This document shows positions 33,968 through 46,935 of a stretch of 64,000 bases of DNA, piece after piece. Origin of the DNA: Ectocarpus siliculosus (taxonomy: Eukaryota > Sar > Phaeophyceae > Ectocarpales > Ectocarpaceae). The position numbers were made by a program, and so were the translations under genes. The notes under the pieces were generated by a model. The model did not search any database. It saw nothing but the letters and a program-made list of their open reading frames with translations, and was not told where the DNA came from. The stretch lies in NCBI GenBank assembly GCA_000310025.1, contig FN649739.1, positions 1,816,370 through 1,880,369 on the forward strand, read 5' to 3'. Every line of letters starts with the position of its first letter. Within the stretch, counting starts at the first letter, position 1.

Positions 33968-36900
33968 CTATCGTACACCAGCGAGAGCCTCGTGCTTGGG
34001 AGTGTCGGGAAACAAGTGGGTCCACTTCGGAATGATTTCGATCAACTGCTTGAGAGGCGCAATCATCGTTTCGCTTCCGTACTCGATTTCGAACTTGCGG
34101 TGGTTGACCGGATCAGCCGATGACTTGATGAGAACATTGCCAAGCTGTCGAGCGGAGTGGCAGAGGCAAAAAATCGAACATACACAAGAAACAATCGTCA
34201 TGTTAGTCACCTGCCAAGCGATCTGATACAAATTGTCATCCAACCCGTCAAAGTTGTCGACGTTGTGTAGGAGAGAAATTCAGTGTCAACACGAAACTCA
34301 CCACCCCTCATGCGCCTACGGATTGTACCTGCAGAACGATTGGTTGACGGGAGTTTCAAAATCGTGGCACGAATATCATCGGCTCCTCTAGTGTCCGACA
34401 ACCCAATACTCTATACTTCCGCCATAAAACGCCCGGCAAACATTGCAAACGATCACTTCTTTGGTCGGCAAACATGCGTGTCTCTACGGCGTCTTGACTT
34501 GCCTCCTGCATGGGCTTCACATACATCGCAGCCAGCGCCCCAGGCTTACTGCTCAAACGCAGCAAGAACGTTCCTGCCGGTCTCCCCTGCAGTAGCTTCA
34601 TGCCGTCGAACCTAGTGGTGCTGAGTCCGCAGATAACTGGGTACTTCTGAAACCCCCAGCACCCAGTACGCTGCGAAAGAGAAACGACATCAAAGGCGAA
34701 GAGGGTCTCGAGGTGTGCAAGGTAGCCAATTTGAAGAAGCATTCGCATAAACAGGTGAGCGTCGGCGATAAAACGTCTTCAAATAACACGCCACGCGAGA
34801 AATGCTCGTCGGACTTGGTAGGTAGCTCGGCTTACTCGGCTTACAAGAACTCGACCATGGAAGGCCTCGTCTTGCGGAAGAAATCAACTCCTGAAAAACG
34901 CACTTCGATAATTATCCAAAACCAGTTTTGTGAAGGAACAATCGATACTTGATAGATTTCTTCGGTAACACGCAGCCGGACTAAATAGTGGTACGCCTAG
35001 AAGCGCCGAAATCGATAAGAAAAAAAATATTTGGCTCCTCCTCATCGGGTCTTCAACCTGGGTGCCACTTTCAAAGAAAAAGCAGCCCGACCGTGCAAAA
35101 AACGTGTTTTGTCAACGAGACGCCTGGAAAGCCTCGGCAGTACAAAACGTAGCAGGCCTGTCTTTCAGAGGTAGGCCAGACAACACAGGCCGTGCCTCCG
35201 CCTGTAAACAATTTAGGTACTACCGTCCCAATCAACACACTTATCCAACGTTCGTATACCTTGAGTAAAAGTGTCGCAGCCTTGAACCACGGCCAAAACG
35301 TCCCCAAGAACTCCTGCCGGCTAGCAATACCTCCCTGGACGCTTCCCGGCGCACGGTACGGATCCCAGAGGGCTGGGTTGTTCCCGAGAGCGTTGAAGTC
35401 ATCATTCTGCGGCAGATCATAAAACCATACGGGGGGAGGGCGGTTGTAGACCAGGCGGCCTTGTGCAAATTCACCTATCAACTACCTCCACCCATCGCCA
35501 CATGGAGCGACGCTACAAACCTTGTCGTTGCGAACAAAGGGCTCAGGCTCGGGGACAAACAAATGCCAACACGTGCGCATGCATCACAGGGTGCTGCGAG
35601 AATCGCGCGAGCCTGAAACGTGTCAGCTTCAGCCTCGGACACCGCCGCGCCGTGCGCTATGCAACACACAAATCGCCGCCCGTGGCTTACCAGAAGCGGT
35701 CTGTCGCGGCCTTCGTCTCCCAAAACCTCCACGAAATAACTCGCCAAGCTATGCCTACAAAGGGCTTCCCATGGGATGGTCTGCGAAATGGCGCCCACTT
35801 CGCCCGTGTGCTTCTCCAAGGCTAGCCTCCACCAGAACTCGCCGTTCGTGGTGCGCAATTCAGTTGTCGCTAGAGCTGGCGGAGGAGATTTAGAAGCATC
35901 TTGTTTCCTTGGAATAGAAGGAACTCTTCGCGGATCATGGTGGGGAGGACATCGGTCTTTGACAAGTGAAGATGACTGGCGAGAAGGGCGTTCTGGTCTT
36001 GACTGGCGGCCCCACTCCCTCTCGATCACAGAGTCTAGAGCGATTTGCGCACCCGGAAGCAACAAGGACAGAGAAAGGACGGAGGGGGAATTTAATATCA
36101 ACACTCATGAATAATACAAAATACCCCAAGCGACAAGCGGGGTGTGTGGAATCCCCCGCCACGCGAGAGAAAGGATGGTGTGTACTTCGCAACACGCCAG
36201 CTAGGCTGAGGCAACCCCTAGTGAACCAGCGCTGAGAGCATCAACCGAATTCACTCACCGCTCTGAGTTTGAGGACATTCCTGCAGCCGTCTCGCAAACT
36301 CTTGCTCCAGCTTCTCGTACCTTGTTTCGCCGCGGCGGTGGGGGTGGAGAAGAGAGGTTGTGCCATCAAGTTTCCGAGAGATGTGTACACAATGTCTTGT
36401 GCTTCCTACAGAGACAGGAACCGCAACAGACCTAACAGCACTTAAATAGAGCCCTGCGAGGCACCTGCACGGTGTACAATACCTCAGGACTTCAGCATGC
36501 AACCAATAACTACCCCTGTACACTCAAAGGAATGCTAGCATTGGCGGACTTCATGTTCCATCTGCCGCAAAGCTAGACAGCTACCACATAAGACAACACA
36601 TTCTGCACAGAGCAAAGCGATACCACCGGAAAAACGCCGAAGCCGGAGGCAGTCGCAACCACTGCCTTCTGCTTGGCGCAAAACATCGCAAAAAAAAGCG
36701 CAACAAAACCGCCTAAACTGGGCCACCGGTGCAAAATACTTCGACCGTCTTGTTGTGGCGACTGATCGTGTTCAATAGGCGAACCGCAACCAAAAGAAAA
36801 AACAAAAAGGTTATGTGTCGGTAGAGGTAGAGGGGGCATGCTTCGTTCCCACCGTTGAAGCTGCACCGCGATATCCTGCAGGTAGTCGTCTTCGTTCGTA

Positions 36901-39900
36901 AGAAGGTGCCATTGTTCCAGCATGCCACTCGAAGCAACGATTGCGCCAGGGTGACGTCCTGCAGGTGCATCGAAAAACAAACAACAATGGGCATGTATTG
37001 AACCATCACCCCCGACCGATTATATGAAAAAGAACACCCCTTCAAGTTCTTCTCTAGAGCACCCTCTTGTAACCGTTTCGAATGGGACGAGCAGCAGCCA
37101 GGACACCGAGAAACAAAAGATCAATACGCAAATACGGGTATTTCACATGCAGGGAGTGATCAACCGTGGAGGATAGTGGAGTGTTGAAATACTTCAATTA
37201 ACCTAGAGGTTAGATAGCGCTCCCTCGACTCATCGTATCACGCATGAAACACGGCGTGCGATAGCGACCCCCCCCTGCCCCCCACAAAATACGTCTTACG
37301 TAGTGCAGACATGATCACACCGCCGGCGAACAAGCGCATGCACTCCGCGAGCTGTACGTGTGGACCGCTGACGACCATGCCCCCCCGCAGCTCTTCCACG
37401 GTAACCTGTTCCATCATCACCAGAACACAAAAAATGTGGGCCAAAACGCCATCGGTACAATATGCATCCGACAAAGTACGCGCACACAGCGTGGACAGTA
37501 GGACATGTATTGGACATCATACAATAAATGGCCGGAGTATTTTCTTAGTCATGCAGCATGCAGCAGCAGGCCCAGGGAGCGCACCTATAAAGCTGCCTGC
37601 CCAGGGACGACAATCCCCGAATCAGGGTAGGGTGTGTAAAAACACCAGCACTTGAAGTCAAAGCCCCCACCCCCAGCCAATGGTATGGAAATTCGTGGCA
37701 TATTACATCAAAAAAAACTATTTACGGCAGGATGAAAAAAAATGAAACACTTTTCAGACGTACCTTCCGAGGAGCGCTAGCGACGAAAAGCTCCGCGGCC
37801 GCGAGTTCGCCCAGCCTTCCAATGTTTACCACCTTTTCCTTGGCAATACCCACCTGCGGGAAACGAATTCACCGGGTTTGTGGGAGGGGGCATAGCCATG
37901 CAGGATCGAAATTGGCAAGAACCTTGCCCATTCACAGACCAGTGCTAATAACTTCAACCACGTGTGACTCAATGACGACCGGTTGGGCGACCCTAAAAAA
38001 CTTGTGAACATGCCCCTTCTGAAGGAATAAGGCCAAATCCCCATCGGGATGGCTTGCTGCGAGATTCATAGCATAGCATACCTGAGTGACGACGGTGACG
38101 ATGTATTGGAGGTTGGACACACGCGGACATAGCTGCTCCACGACCGATGAGAGCTTGATCTTCTCGCTGGTGATACGTGGCAAAGACGAGAGTGCACACA
38201 AAGCATCATACCGAAAAGCTCAAGCAGAAGGTATGATAGCACAGGGCAGGATTCACTCGGAGCAGCCGCGAGATATAGGCACTGACCAGCCGACCGGCAG
38301 GACTGAAGGGTGCGACCCAGAACTGGTGAACAAAAATATTTAGAACAAGCATACCAAAGTGGGGCATACCGTCTTCCTGATTGCATGCGCTGCTTGCAGG
38401 GGCACAGCTATGGACACGCTTGAAATAGGTACAAGGCTTTTCAGACCAAGGTTGGGGCAGCGAGGCGGACGAGACGCGCTCGAACTTACTCTCTCTCGTT
38501 GACGAAGTACGGCGAACACCCGTCCAACACTAGCAAGAGGTCGCCCTTTTGCAACCCGCACTTGTGTTGGATACACCCCAAGAAACCCTCGGTGTGATCT
38601 TGGATCTCCTGCAATGGCAAACAAACACACGAGCGAAAACATCGGAACCGGAGAAACATGAGGAAGAAAATTCGGTGCGAGCGATGTATTGGGCAATCTG
38701 TCCAAAGCGTATGCTTCGCCGGCTTCGAACACCCAATTGATCCTACGACAGCCAGGTGTTGTCCATCCCTCAAGAGCAAAAGTCATGGCCACGACACGCA
38801 CGAACGGATCTCAGCTCTTCCGTTCACACACCTGCTTCGAAATGCCAAAGGCATTCGCGATACGCGCGGCGACTTCCTTGAGCGTTGTGATGGGCGTGCC
38901 TGTGGTCTTGTCCTGGAGTGAAACGAAGAATGTCTCGATGAACAAACAACGCTCCCTAGCGTACTCACACGCCCGGAGAGCCACCTAAACAGCATGTTGA
39001 GATAGGAATAATGGATGTGTGTTTAGCAAAGGCGTTCTTCCTCCGGGTGCAAACCGAGCTGAAGGCACTTAAAGGATGTCCGTCCGCCCGGCCGTGCGCA
39101 ACCCATGCACGCGACGATCCTGGGTGGGGTTCTTGGCATGTTTCATGACCAACCTTTACCTTCAACACAACACCGGTTGTGGTCGTTGCGTCAGCACTAC
39201 TTCTGTGCTGTCTGTTGGCTCGGTCGCTCTATGTAAGACCTAAACGGTAACGTGCGCATGGTGAACAGGATCCAACTACAACATGGCCCTCGTGTTTCGT
39301 TCATGTCTGGTGGAAAACGAGAATGTATGCACATCATGCAACAGGAACAAATGGTGTGCCCTCTCGAAACTTCGGAATCGATACACACAACACCAAAGCG
39401 ATGTATCGTGCTCGATTGACCCAGCCCACCTCCGTTTTCCCGATACCCGGCCTGCCGCTGATGGTGATGACTTTGCTGTGCTGCACCATGTGCATGTATA
39501 CCTCTTGCACTGGGATCTGCAAGGCCGGCAGCATCGTGAAGCAGTGAGTGGATCGATCTGTTTCGAATGGATGCCGTAAAATGATGGGCTTTATCGCGTC
39601 ACCTCAACGTGGACCTTATCCCCGCAAGCCCTCACCCACGGAGCAAGCAAACAACCGTCCAATTGAGTCGCTCATACTGTAGCCGTAAAGAACAAGCTTC
39701 GAATTTCTCTCCCATTGTCAAGAAAATCCACCGAGTCGACGCCAGCTGAATCTCCAAGCTAGGCGCTTGGAAAACAATCTGCACTTGCGTGGGAAACAGC
39801 GCATGAACCGACTCAAGACCGAAAATACCGACAACCTTTCGCATCGTACCTCCCGGCCGCGAAAGCTGGAAATCTTTTTTTTCTTGGACATCTTCATCTT

Positions 39901-42900
39901 GCTCGGCGAGTGTGGGACGCGGTAGGTGAACGTACCACTCTCAGCATCGTCGAAAGGAGACAACCAGTGCTCTCCATTGGCCGGAAGAAGGACGCACCGG
40001 TCCTCCTGGCCGTCTGGGAGACTGCAACATGCAGGCAGGGCAGACGCGTGTGAATCCATCAAGCGCAATCATTTTTCCATTTCAACGACTTGAGACCCAT
40101 GTTTATGGTCGCCAAATCTTTGCGAAAATGTTTATATTTTCAAACATTCGCGGATAAAGATTTTGTTTCACTGTTTATGGGAGAAAATCTTCGGCAAAAT
40201 ATTCTCAAAAATTTTGAAATGGGGCAAAAGTCGCTCGTTTGACAAAATATTCTCAAACATTTTGAAATGGGGCAGGTCGCGAAAATGTTTCCCAAGAGCG
40301 GCGAGATTAGTAGCCGACCGCCCCTTCCGTCCTAACCACCAACCACTGCGCAGCGCACACTCAACGTAGCAAGCTCATAGAGGGATCCGGACAACCCTAG
40401 AGTCACCGTGTCAATGTTTTGCCGGCTGATACATGGCGGGAGCTCGTCAAGCGTGCACAAAAAAACGAACAGACAGGGGTGGTTTGGAGGGCACGAAAGC
40501 GTGGTTTGTGTCTCCGAACGGCAAAAAGTCGGCTGCTTGAGAGGAGAGGTGAGTACAAAACTATCCAGCTCTCGTCCTCTAGACCATCGATTCATGTTTT
40601 GTCTTCTTGGGTGCCTTCTCCATCAACGACTCTCATCCGGTTGTGCGTGGGTTGGCAGTGGCCGCGCTCAGCCGGCAGGGAGATACATCGTTGTGCGCGC
40701 AAAGTTGTGGACACAACGTTCTTTTCGGTCTATTTTTTCACTCGAATATAGAGGGCTTGTTCCTCCGCCCCAAAAAAGACTTTTTCAACACATCGAGTTC
40801 ACAGCGACGCACCTCCCTGCCTGTTGAGTACGTCCACTGCTGAACCACGCACACCCGGATGAGAGCCGTTGATGGAGAAGACACCCAAGAAAACAAAACA
40901 TGAATCGATTGTCTAGAGGACGAGAGCTGGATAGTTTTGTACTCACGTGTCCTCTCAAGCGGCCGACTTTTTTGCCGTTGGGAAGCGCTGACGCACGTTT
41001 TGGTCTCTTTTTGACACCGAGAACATTTTTTCTCGCACGCCCGGAGCGCTATCGCCAAATATTGGTGGGCACAGCATCAGCTCAGTGCATAAAGGGTTGT
41101 GGGGAGCCCTTTGCGAGCTCGTTACATTCAGTTTCCATGACGCATTTGTGGTTCGTCTGTCACAAATCGTTTGGTAGCAGTAGACCACGATTCCGGCCGC
41201 ACGTGCGATGCATTTCGAGAAAACCACACGATAAAGATTTTTGTGCCCATAAAAACGGTACTCAAATGTTCCTCTGGCAGATATTCGCGCGCAAATGTTT
41301 GACAACATTTAAAGATTTTTTTCAAAGATTTGGCGACCATAAACATGGGTCTGAGCCTGATGTTTCAGCGCCACGGTCGCAGCTGTGTGCACAAGCAAGG
41401 TACACCGTGGATATACGAATTCGACACCCCAGATTCGTGTTTGGCCGCATTCTGGCGGTGGCATTTCACGTGTCGTTGAGCTCCATAATCTCGCCCCCTG
41501 CAGTCACGACTGGGTGAAACAAGATCAAACACAACCGTGCAACCAAACAAAGAGCGTACTCTCAGCGACATGCATCTGCCCCCCCCTCCCCATCACCTCT
41601 GGACGCCTGCGTCGAAGGAATCTCTGAGCGTGAACCCTTGTGCAAGGCTGAGGTAGAAGGAACGAACGAAGGACAGGGTGACCGCATCATCACCGCTCGT
41701 GTCCACGGCCACAACGTTCGAGATTCCTGAAATCACCGCATGGTACAGCAGTATCAGTGTACAGAAGTTCACAAGGTCGTGCCACATCATGTGCGAGGGA
41801 AACGCCGAAACGAAACTGGGGACACAAGTCAACGGCTGCCAGGTACACGTACATGTTGCCCAAGCAAGCCAGAAATGCATGTTTTTCGGCCGCGCGGAGA
41901 GGGCGAAAAAGGATTGTCGTTTGCCAACGCGCCTCCTAGCGGCTCACCTGCACGGATGAAAACCCCCGCCACAAGCTTCGCCGATGCGGCGGTGAGCACC
42001 ACCAGCTCCGGAAGTTTGTCCTGTTAAGCACCGTTCACGGCACCGATGGAGAGCAAACACAACGGAAGCTAGAAACGGTGAAAATCGGGGGCAAAAATAT
42101 GGAATGTGTGCCAACGTAATTGCACAGCATTACAGGAATGTGCCATGCACTTTCGAGGAGCGAGAGAGTGCGGCAACAACGTCGTCGCTGACGAGCACCT
42201 CGACGATACGGCGGTTTCCCGGGGAAATAATGGTACACCGCACAGAACTGAACTACGATAGATGATGGTGAAACAACAACTCATGGTATGCGTACCTTCG
42301 TTCGTCATACGGTTCTCCTGGCGGCTTCAAGCCACCAATAATATTTACCGCTGTTTGTCTCAGTGCATGTGTGGGAGAATTGTGTAATTCGCTGACCAAA
42401 ATATTAAGGCAAAAATGGCGCCATGAAACAGCTCTCGCACTAATAACAGATCAGGGGCGATTCTTCAGTGGAGACGAATTGTACTTTTAAGAGGGTGCAC
42501 CCGAAAACAGAGCGTTCAAATGGAATCGTACAGCGGCATACACGGTAGTGGAATCAGTTGTGAACGTCAAGGAAAAATGGTCGCGCAGTTGAATTGAAGT
42601 CCGTGAACGCCATTATTGAATTGTGCTCACGCATGAAACTTACCATGTTACACGAGAATAGTCACGAGGTGGACCACGGGTGTACCATGCTGTTTCAGGG
42701 AGGGAAACGACAACGTTCGGTGCTCACCTTTTGCCCGCCACACGTGTTCTGTAGCCAATCTTCAGTCACGGGCGCCGCTAAGCCGTTCGGCTTCTCGAAT
42801 ATTACCTGCCGACAATCACGTGACACCGGGCAAACAGCAGTTCCGATGAATTACCAAATACCAAGCTTTAGGCGGGTTGCAGTCGCAGATCTATGGCCTT

Positions 42901-43166
42901 CTACAGCTGTGCCCCCCTCCCGTCAGATCCCTCATTTGTTCTTGTTTCGAATGCAAAGCGGTTGTACAACTTGTACTTGACGCAGCCGGTTGACACCGGC
43001 ATGCGCACACAGTGCACACCTTCTCTTGGTCTCCGTCACCGTTCCAAGTGAAGTGAAGGACGCGGCATCCGGTCAAGTTCATCAGGAAGTTGCGCCCGTC
43101 GGCAACCTCCGAAACAAACGCAATTGCCCGGTTTGCGTCTGCCAGCGCCCTGTGTGTGAGATCCAT
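33968..43166 (-). CDS. Pseudo-CHAT, NB-ARC and SH2 domain protein
   Basis: Exons from the start: 43020-43166, 42728-42805, 41948-42020, 41597-41726, 39850-40021, 39430-39516, 38832-38984, 38490-38608, 38082-38166, 37764-37853, 37300-37405, 36853-36958, 36259-36320, 35691-35869 join in one frame of 529 codons. Further exons are 35260-35474, 34845-34870, 34503-34776, about 34211-34260 and 33968-34144; two of these junctions are unresolved. Residues 1-143 follow the caspase-like CHAT fold (VLHF, ELVVLTA, then GISNVVAVDTSGDDAVTLSF), but catalytic His is Asn42 and Cys is Ala87. NB-ARC starts at FRGRE (about 195), with P-loop GRPGIGKT (about 221), LLLVLDG (Asp about 309) and RRHPGAI. C-terminal to this are FWW and FWPWFKAA segments, then an SH2 core (GRPAGTFLLRLSSKPG). 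The likely role is a ligand-triggered, self-associating signalling ATPase that reads phosphotyrosine. The N-terminal start is uncertain. Confidence 0.7.
40095..41350. mobile_element. Foldback transposon-like element in an intron
   Basis: 1,256 bases. The ends are mirror images: acccatgtttatggtcgcc at the left and ggcgaccataaacatgggt at the right, followed inward by long imperfect inverted arms (about 40500-40700 against 40800-41000 are clearly complementary). The only open frames are mirror copies within the arms. It occupies most of the intron between 40021 and 41597 of the CHAT-like gene. The flanks are cttgag and ctgag, so a short target duplication is possible but imperfect. Confidence 0.75.
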
Positions 43167-44272
43167 CGCCCGGCAGAACATAATCATCATCGTCAAAGCA
43201 AGCAAGCATGCCCGTTAGGTAACTGCTGACCAGACGGAACGGGAACTTCGGGGTGCTGGCACACTCGTTTCTGGGTGTTCTTTTCTAGAAAATATACATG
43301 CGATCAAAGAAAGACTATCCGTTCGAGATACAACCACGACAGCAGTAGTCGGAGGGGAGATATAACCACAACAGCAGTACAGTAGTCGGAGGGGATAAGT
43401 TGAGGTCTCCATTCGTGTCAGGGTTGTTGAAGGAGCACCATCACCACATCACGAGTCTCGGTCAGATTTTCGGGTTTTGAAAAATGAACCCGACTGCTGT
43501 ACACTGCTTGTACGTACTGCTTAACAAGGCGCAGACACCTTTATTGGTGCGGGAAAACTGTCCCGTGATTATTCCATTCGTGCAATGCATCTCTCTCTCT
43601 CTCTCACCGTGGTACCCTCACTCTTATTCATCATTGGGTACAACAAAACATGTACTGAGTACGTAGGTTCTCGGTTTCTCCGCATCTACATTATTTCCAA
43701 TCCGATTCAAACTTTAGCGCACCTTCAAGCATAATACACACGCCTACAAGTCACCAGCAGACAGGCAGTCGCCCCGACGCCTACAACGTTTTACAGCAGT
43801 ATGACATTTGGCATCTCGCTTCACAGTTCCTCCACAACACCGTACCTTTAGACTCTACTCTGCCACACCCACCAACAACGTCAATACAACTACTTCTACT
43901 TCTATACATTTACCTGGTGATGACATCTCGCTCTCGCCCATAGTTCTCTTGCTTGATCCCAACGATCCCACCGTCTTCCTTCTCTTCTCCCACCCCAACT
44001 TCTCGCACCAATGGTGCAGCGAATAGGTGGGCGAGCAAGCAACCTGATCGCCGTGTTGTCTTGCCGTAGGGAGAGTACATCCTTGCTTACGTTTACCATC
44101 GAGTGTCGGTGTTGTGTGCGGATGCCAATGCATGCCAAATTGGCCAAATGCCTACGGGGGGCCGGCGAAAGATAGAAAAGGCGTACGGCGCACGCATATA
44201 CCTGTTACGACGCCTGTACGCGAATTAAGAACAGAAATCGATCGCATTGCGCCGCATCATGTCATTTCCGTC
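43167..44272. other. Divergent spacer
   Basis: A 1.1-kb gap between the presumed start of the CHAT-like gene (-) and the plastid-type gene (+). It contains a duplicated motif around 43325-43390 (two aaccacgacagcagta/aaccacaacagcagta units followed by gtcggaggg) and a CT repeat at 43592-43604. Upstream exons of either gene could be hidden here, but none were recognised. Confidence 0.4.
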
Positions 44273-46590
44273 ATGATGCCGTTGGTGTGTCGATCCCTGT
44301 ACATCGGTGGTACTCTCTTGCTGTACACCGCAGGAGGAAATGCGTTCGTGTCCCCAAATGCGGTATCTAGAGGGCGTCGAGTCCCCCAACCAATGGAGAG
44401 CGTCAACGTAGCTCATTCAAGCCCAGACGGCCTCCAGAGGCTTGCGGAAGCTCTCCGTGCCGACCCCAACCTGGCTGACCTACACAATGTGGAGGAGCTG
44501 ATGACGGAGGTGCGTATTGCACACAGCTCTTGTTGACCAAAGTTAGAAAAGACAAAAAATGAGATATAGGACGCTTGCCCACACTATGTTTTGTTGTGTG
44601 CGACGTCGTGAGCTCGAAGAGCACAAAACATCAAGATTATACAAGTATGTGACCTCCAAAAGAGTTGCTGGACTTGCGCAACCTCTCACCTTTACCTGAC
44701 ACTTATCGTATGATCGTACATACGCGTACACAGCAGTTCCTACAACAAACTGCAGATCTGAACGCCGACACACCCCGTCAACCATGCCATCTCACACAGC
44801 AAAGTTCGTATTTTTTCAAAACTATGTATCGACATCTCTTGTGCGTTCGCGACAGCTGCGTTGCCAGCACCAGCCAACAATTACTACTGTACTTCGTACT
44901 TTGTATGCCGCTGTGAGCGTCCATCAAACACATATGGCAGTGACCCGGCACCCTCACTACCCTAAGGTCTCTGTGATCTTTGACAGGTGGACAGTGATGC
45001 TTTCCCGCAGGCTTCGGTTTGGGAGAGAAGTTGGACGTCGATGAGATGTGTCGTTGCTGACACCGCAGAGACGCCACCCTCTCTCAGCACGTGCATTTCC
45101 ATGAGCGTTTTGGTCCTACCACGTGAGTACTGCTGTTTCTCGCAAGCCACAGAAGTATTCGCGAACAACTGTACCTGGTGGAATGGCTACGTTGTGTTGT
45201 CAGTGAGCACGTTTCAAGGCGTCCCATTTCATTCGAGTCTGCATTTCTAGATTTGGGCCCGGGAACTGCCATTGCGAAGGTCTACAAACGGATTCTAGAT
45301 TTAGGCCCGGGAACTGCCATTATTGTAAAGGTCTACAAATGGATTTCTCATTGCTTTTGCCTGTTGGACACTTTCAGGAGGCACCAAGCTCGAGTGGCAC
45401 CGATATCACGAAGCTCGGAGTTTTTCGAGGCAACTTTTCGGGAATTTGAGCATCTGTGATGCAGAGCTCCAAGGATCTGGTGAGGCTCTCATTGCTGTAC
45501 ACCCAACAAGAGAAATGAAACCAACCTGCATGGGATCAATTTCCAGTTGTTCTGAACTTTAACGGTACATTACAAGCAAACTACCCCATGCACGTACCCA
45601 GTACGGGAGTACGGGCCTGATTCCGTTGTTCTCGCAAACTTGGCCTCATCAGACAATGCGCGGAAGCTGGAGCAACAGGAGCTTGAGGCGACGTATGCGG
45701 ATGGCTGGGCAGTGGGAGGCAGCGAGGAGAGCGACTGTGTGTGCAGGGGAGGGAGATGCCCTCGAATGTGGGACTGCCCTTTCTGGGTCGACCGGAGAAG
45801 GGCAGAAGCCAAGGGCAGCAGTGCTCATGTGCGTCCGCAAATAGGGAATACCTACCCCGGGTTGTCTTGACGCCATCGGATCGTGGTACATTGTCCCATG
45901 ACCATCTACGACAGCTGTGTCTACACAAGAGACTAGGCACGCCAGCGACCAGTCATGCATTGTTGCCAACTCAGTAAGATTGGGCCCTGAACCCCTGTGG
46001 TGTGTACTCCGTTGCAGATGCGGAATTCTGTAGGTATGGTGTAGATAGACTACCTCTCTCCGCGGAAAGAGAACGACGAGCGCTCTGTGACTGCCAACCA
46101 ACGGATCGGCTGCATGGAGTCAAGCTGATCAACTCCCCCGTCCCGTACGATCTTCAGGTTGCACTCAGGACCCCAGAAGAATCATCCCGTGAGGCCTGTT
46201 GGAGAGCGGGACCTCAAACCGTCAGGCGAATAGAAGCGCTAGAGCCTTCCGCTCTTCTCGAAGTCCACGTTGGTCCAAGAAATACACGGTACTACAAGGA
46301 GGTGAGAGTGGGAAAAATCTCAAGACACAAACGCAGCTTTGAATGCCGGAAGTATTTTCAGCAACGGGTTGGCCACGACATCAAAGTATGCGGTACCTGA
46401 GCATCGCTCTAAAATGTACCCCAACTCCCTATTCATGTCTCGCTTGTTGTGCGCATTCCACTACACGCGCACCATACAGATTCCGTCACAGACGGAGGAC
46501 GCGGTGGAGCTAATCGAAACCTTGACGCCGCTTGGAGTCAAGCCAGGCGTTTGTCGATACCTCGGACCCTCTGTGGATCTTCGAGGGTAG
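44273..46590 (+). CDS. Unrecognised protein with plastid-type presequence
   Basis: Exons 44273-44509, 44987-45122, 45378-45479, 45602-45736, 46018-46301 and 46480-46590 join in one frame of 334 residues ending LGPSVDLRG. The start MMPLVCRSLYIGG leads into a hydrophobic signal and then AGGNAFVSP, a Phe directly after Ala as in the ASAFAP motif of stramenopile plastid-targeted proteins. The mature part is soluble and includes TKLEWHRYHEARSF and LLEVHVGPRNTRYYKE; I recognise no family. The donor at 45736 is chosen by phase and is the weakest junction. The protein is probably imported into the plastid stroma; the function is unknown. Confidence 0.6.
45240..45345 (+). repeat. 52-base tandem duplication in an intron, with cryptic acceptors
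   Basis: Two copies of a unit running ttctagatttgggcccggga ... gtctacaaacgga lie side by side in the intron 45123-45377, with a four-base insertion in the second. Each carries a ttctag acceptor-like end, so the duplication offers two extra splice sites. Confidence 0.7.
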
Positions 46591-46935
46591 AATTGTCGCG
46601 CTGAAAAGCACCTCGAGCGGGGGATGGAACGTATCGGCCGTAGTGAAACGCAGCTTTTGAAATCTGCAGGTTGACGGCCGTAACCACTGTTACTTTCGCC
46701 AAGGCGGCATGCTACCGGACCCCTTTCGGACTACGCTTGTGTAGCGGACACCGTTTTTGTTTGCACACCATAGATAAACAATCTCCACCTTGGTGGGCCA
46801 GCGAACCCAGGAAAAGTAACGACGTACCCAAATACCAACACACACCATCACCACGCAACTCTAGCACGCCTCACCTTCCAAGATAAACGGGATTAGAACT
46901 TCAATCAACACCTGAAAGCAACTGTCTGTGCTTCT
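46591..46935. other. Convergent intergenic region
   Basis: A 345-base spacer between the stop of the plastid-type gene (+) and the stop of AP-3 beta (-). I see no feature in it. Confidence 0.5.

Noticed and set aside
39632-39835. Extra exon between the CHAT part and the P-loop exon
   Set aside because: Direct joining of 39850 to 39516 is in phase and produces the FRGRE motif expected at the start of NB-ARC.
40408-40827. Open frames of 100-140 codons at 40408-41058 as genes
   Set aside because: They are mirror copies within the arms of the foldback element and encode each other's reverse complement.
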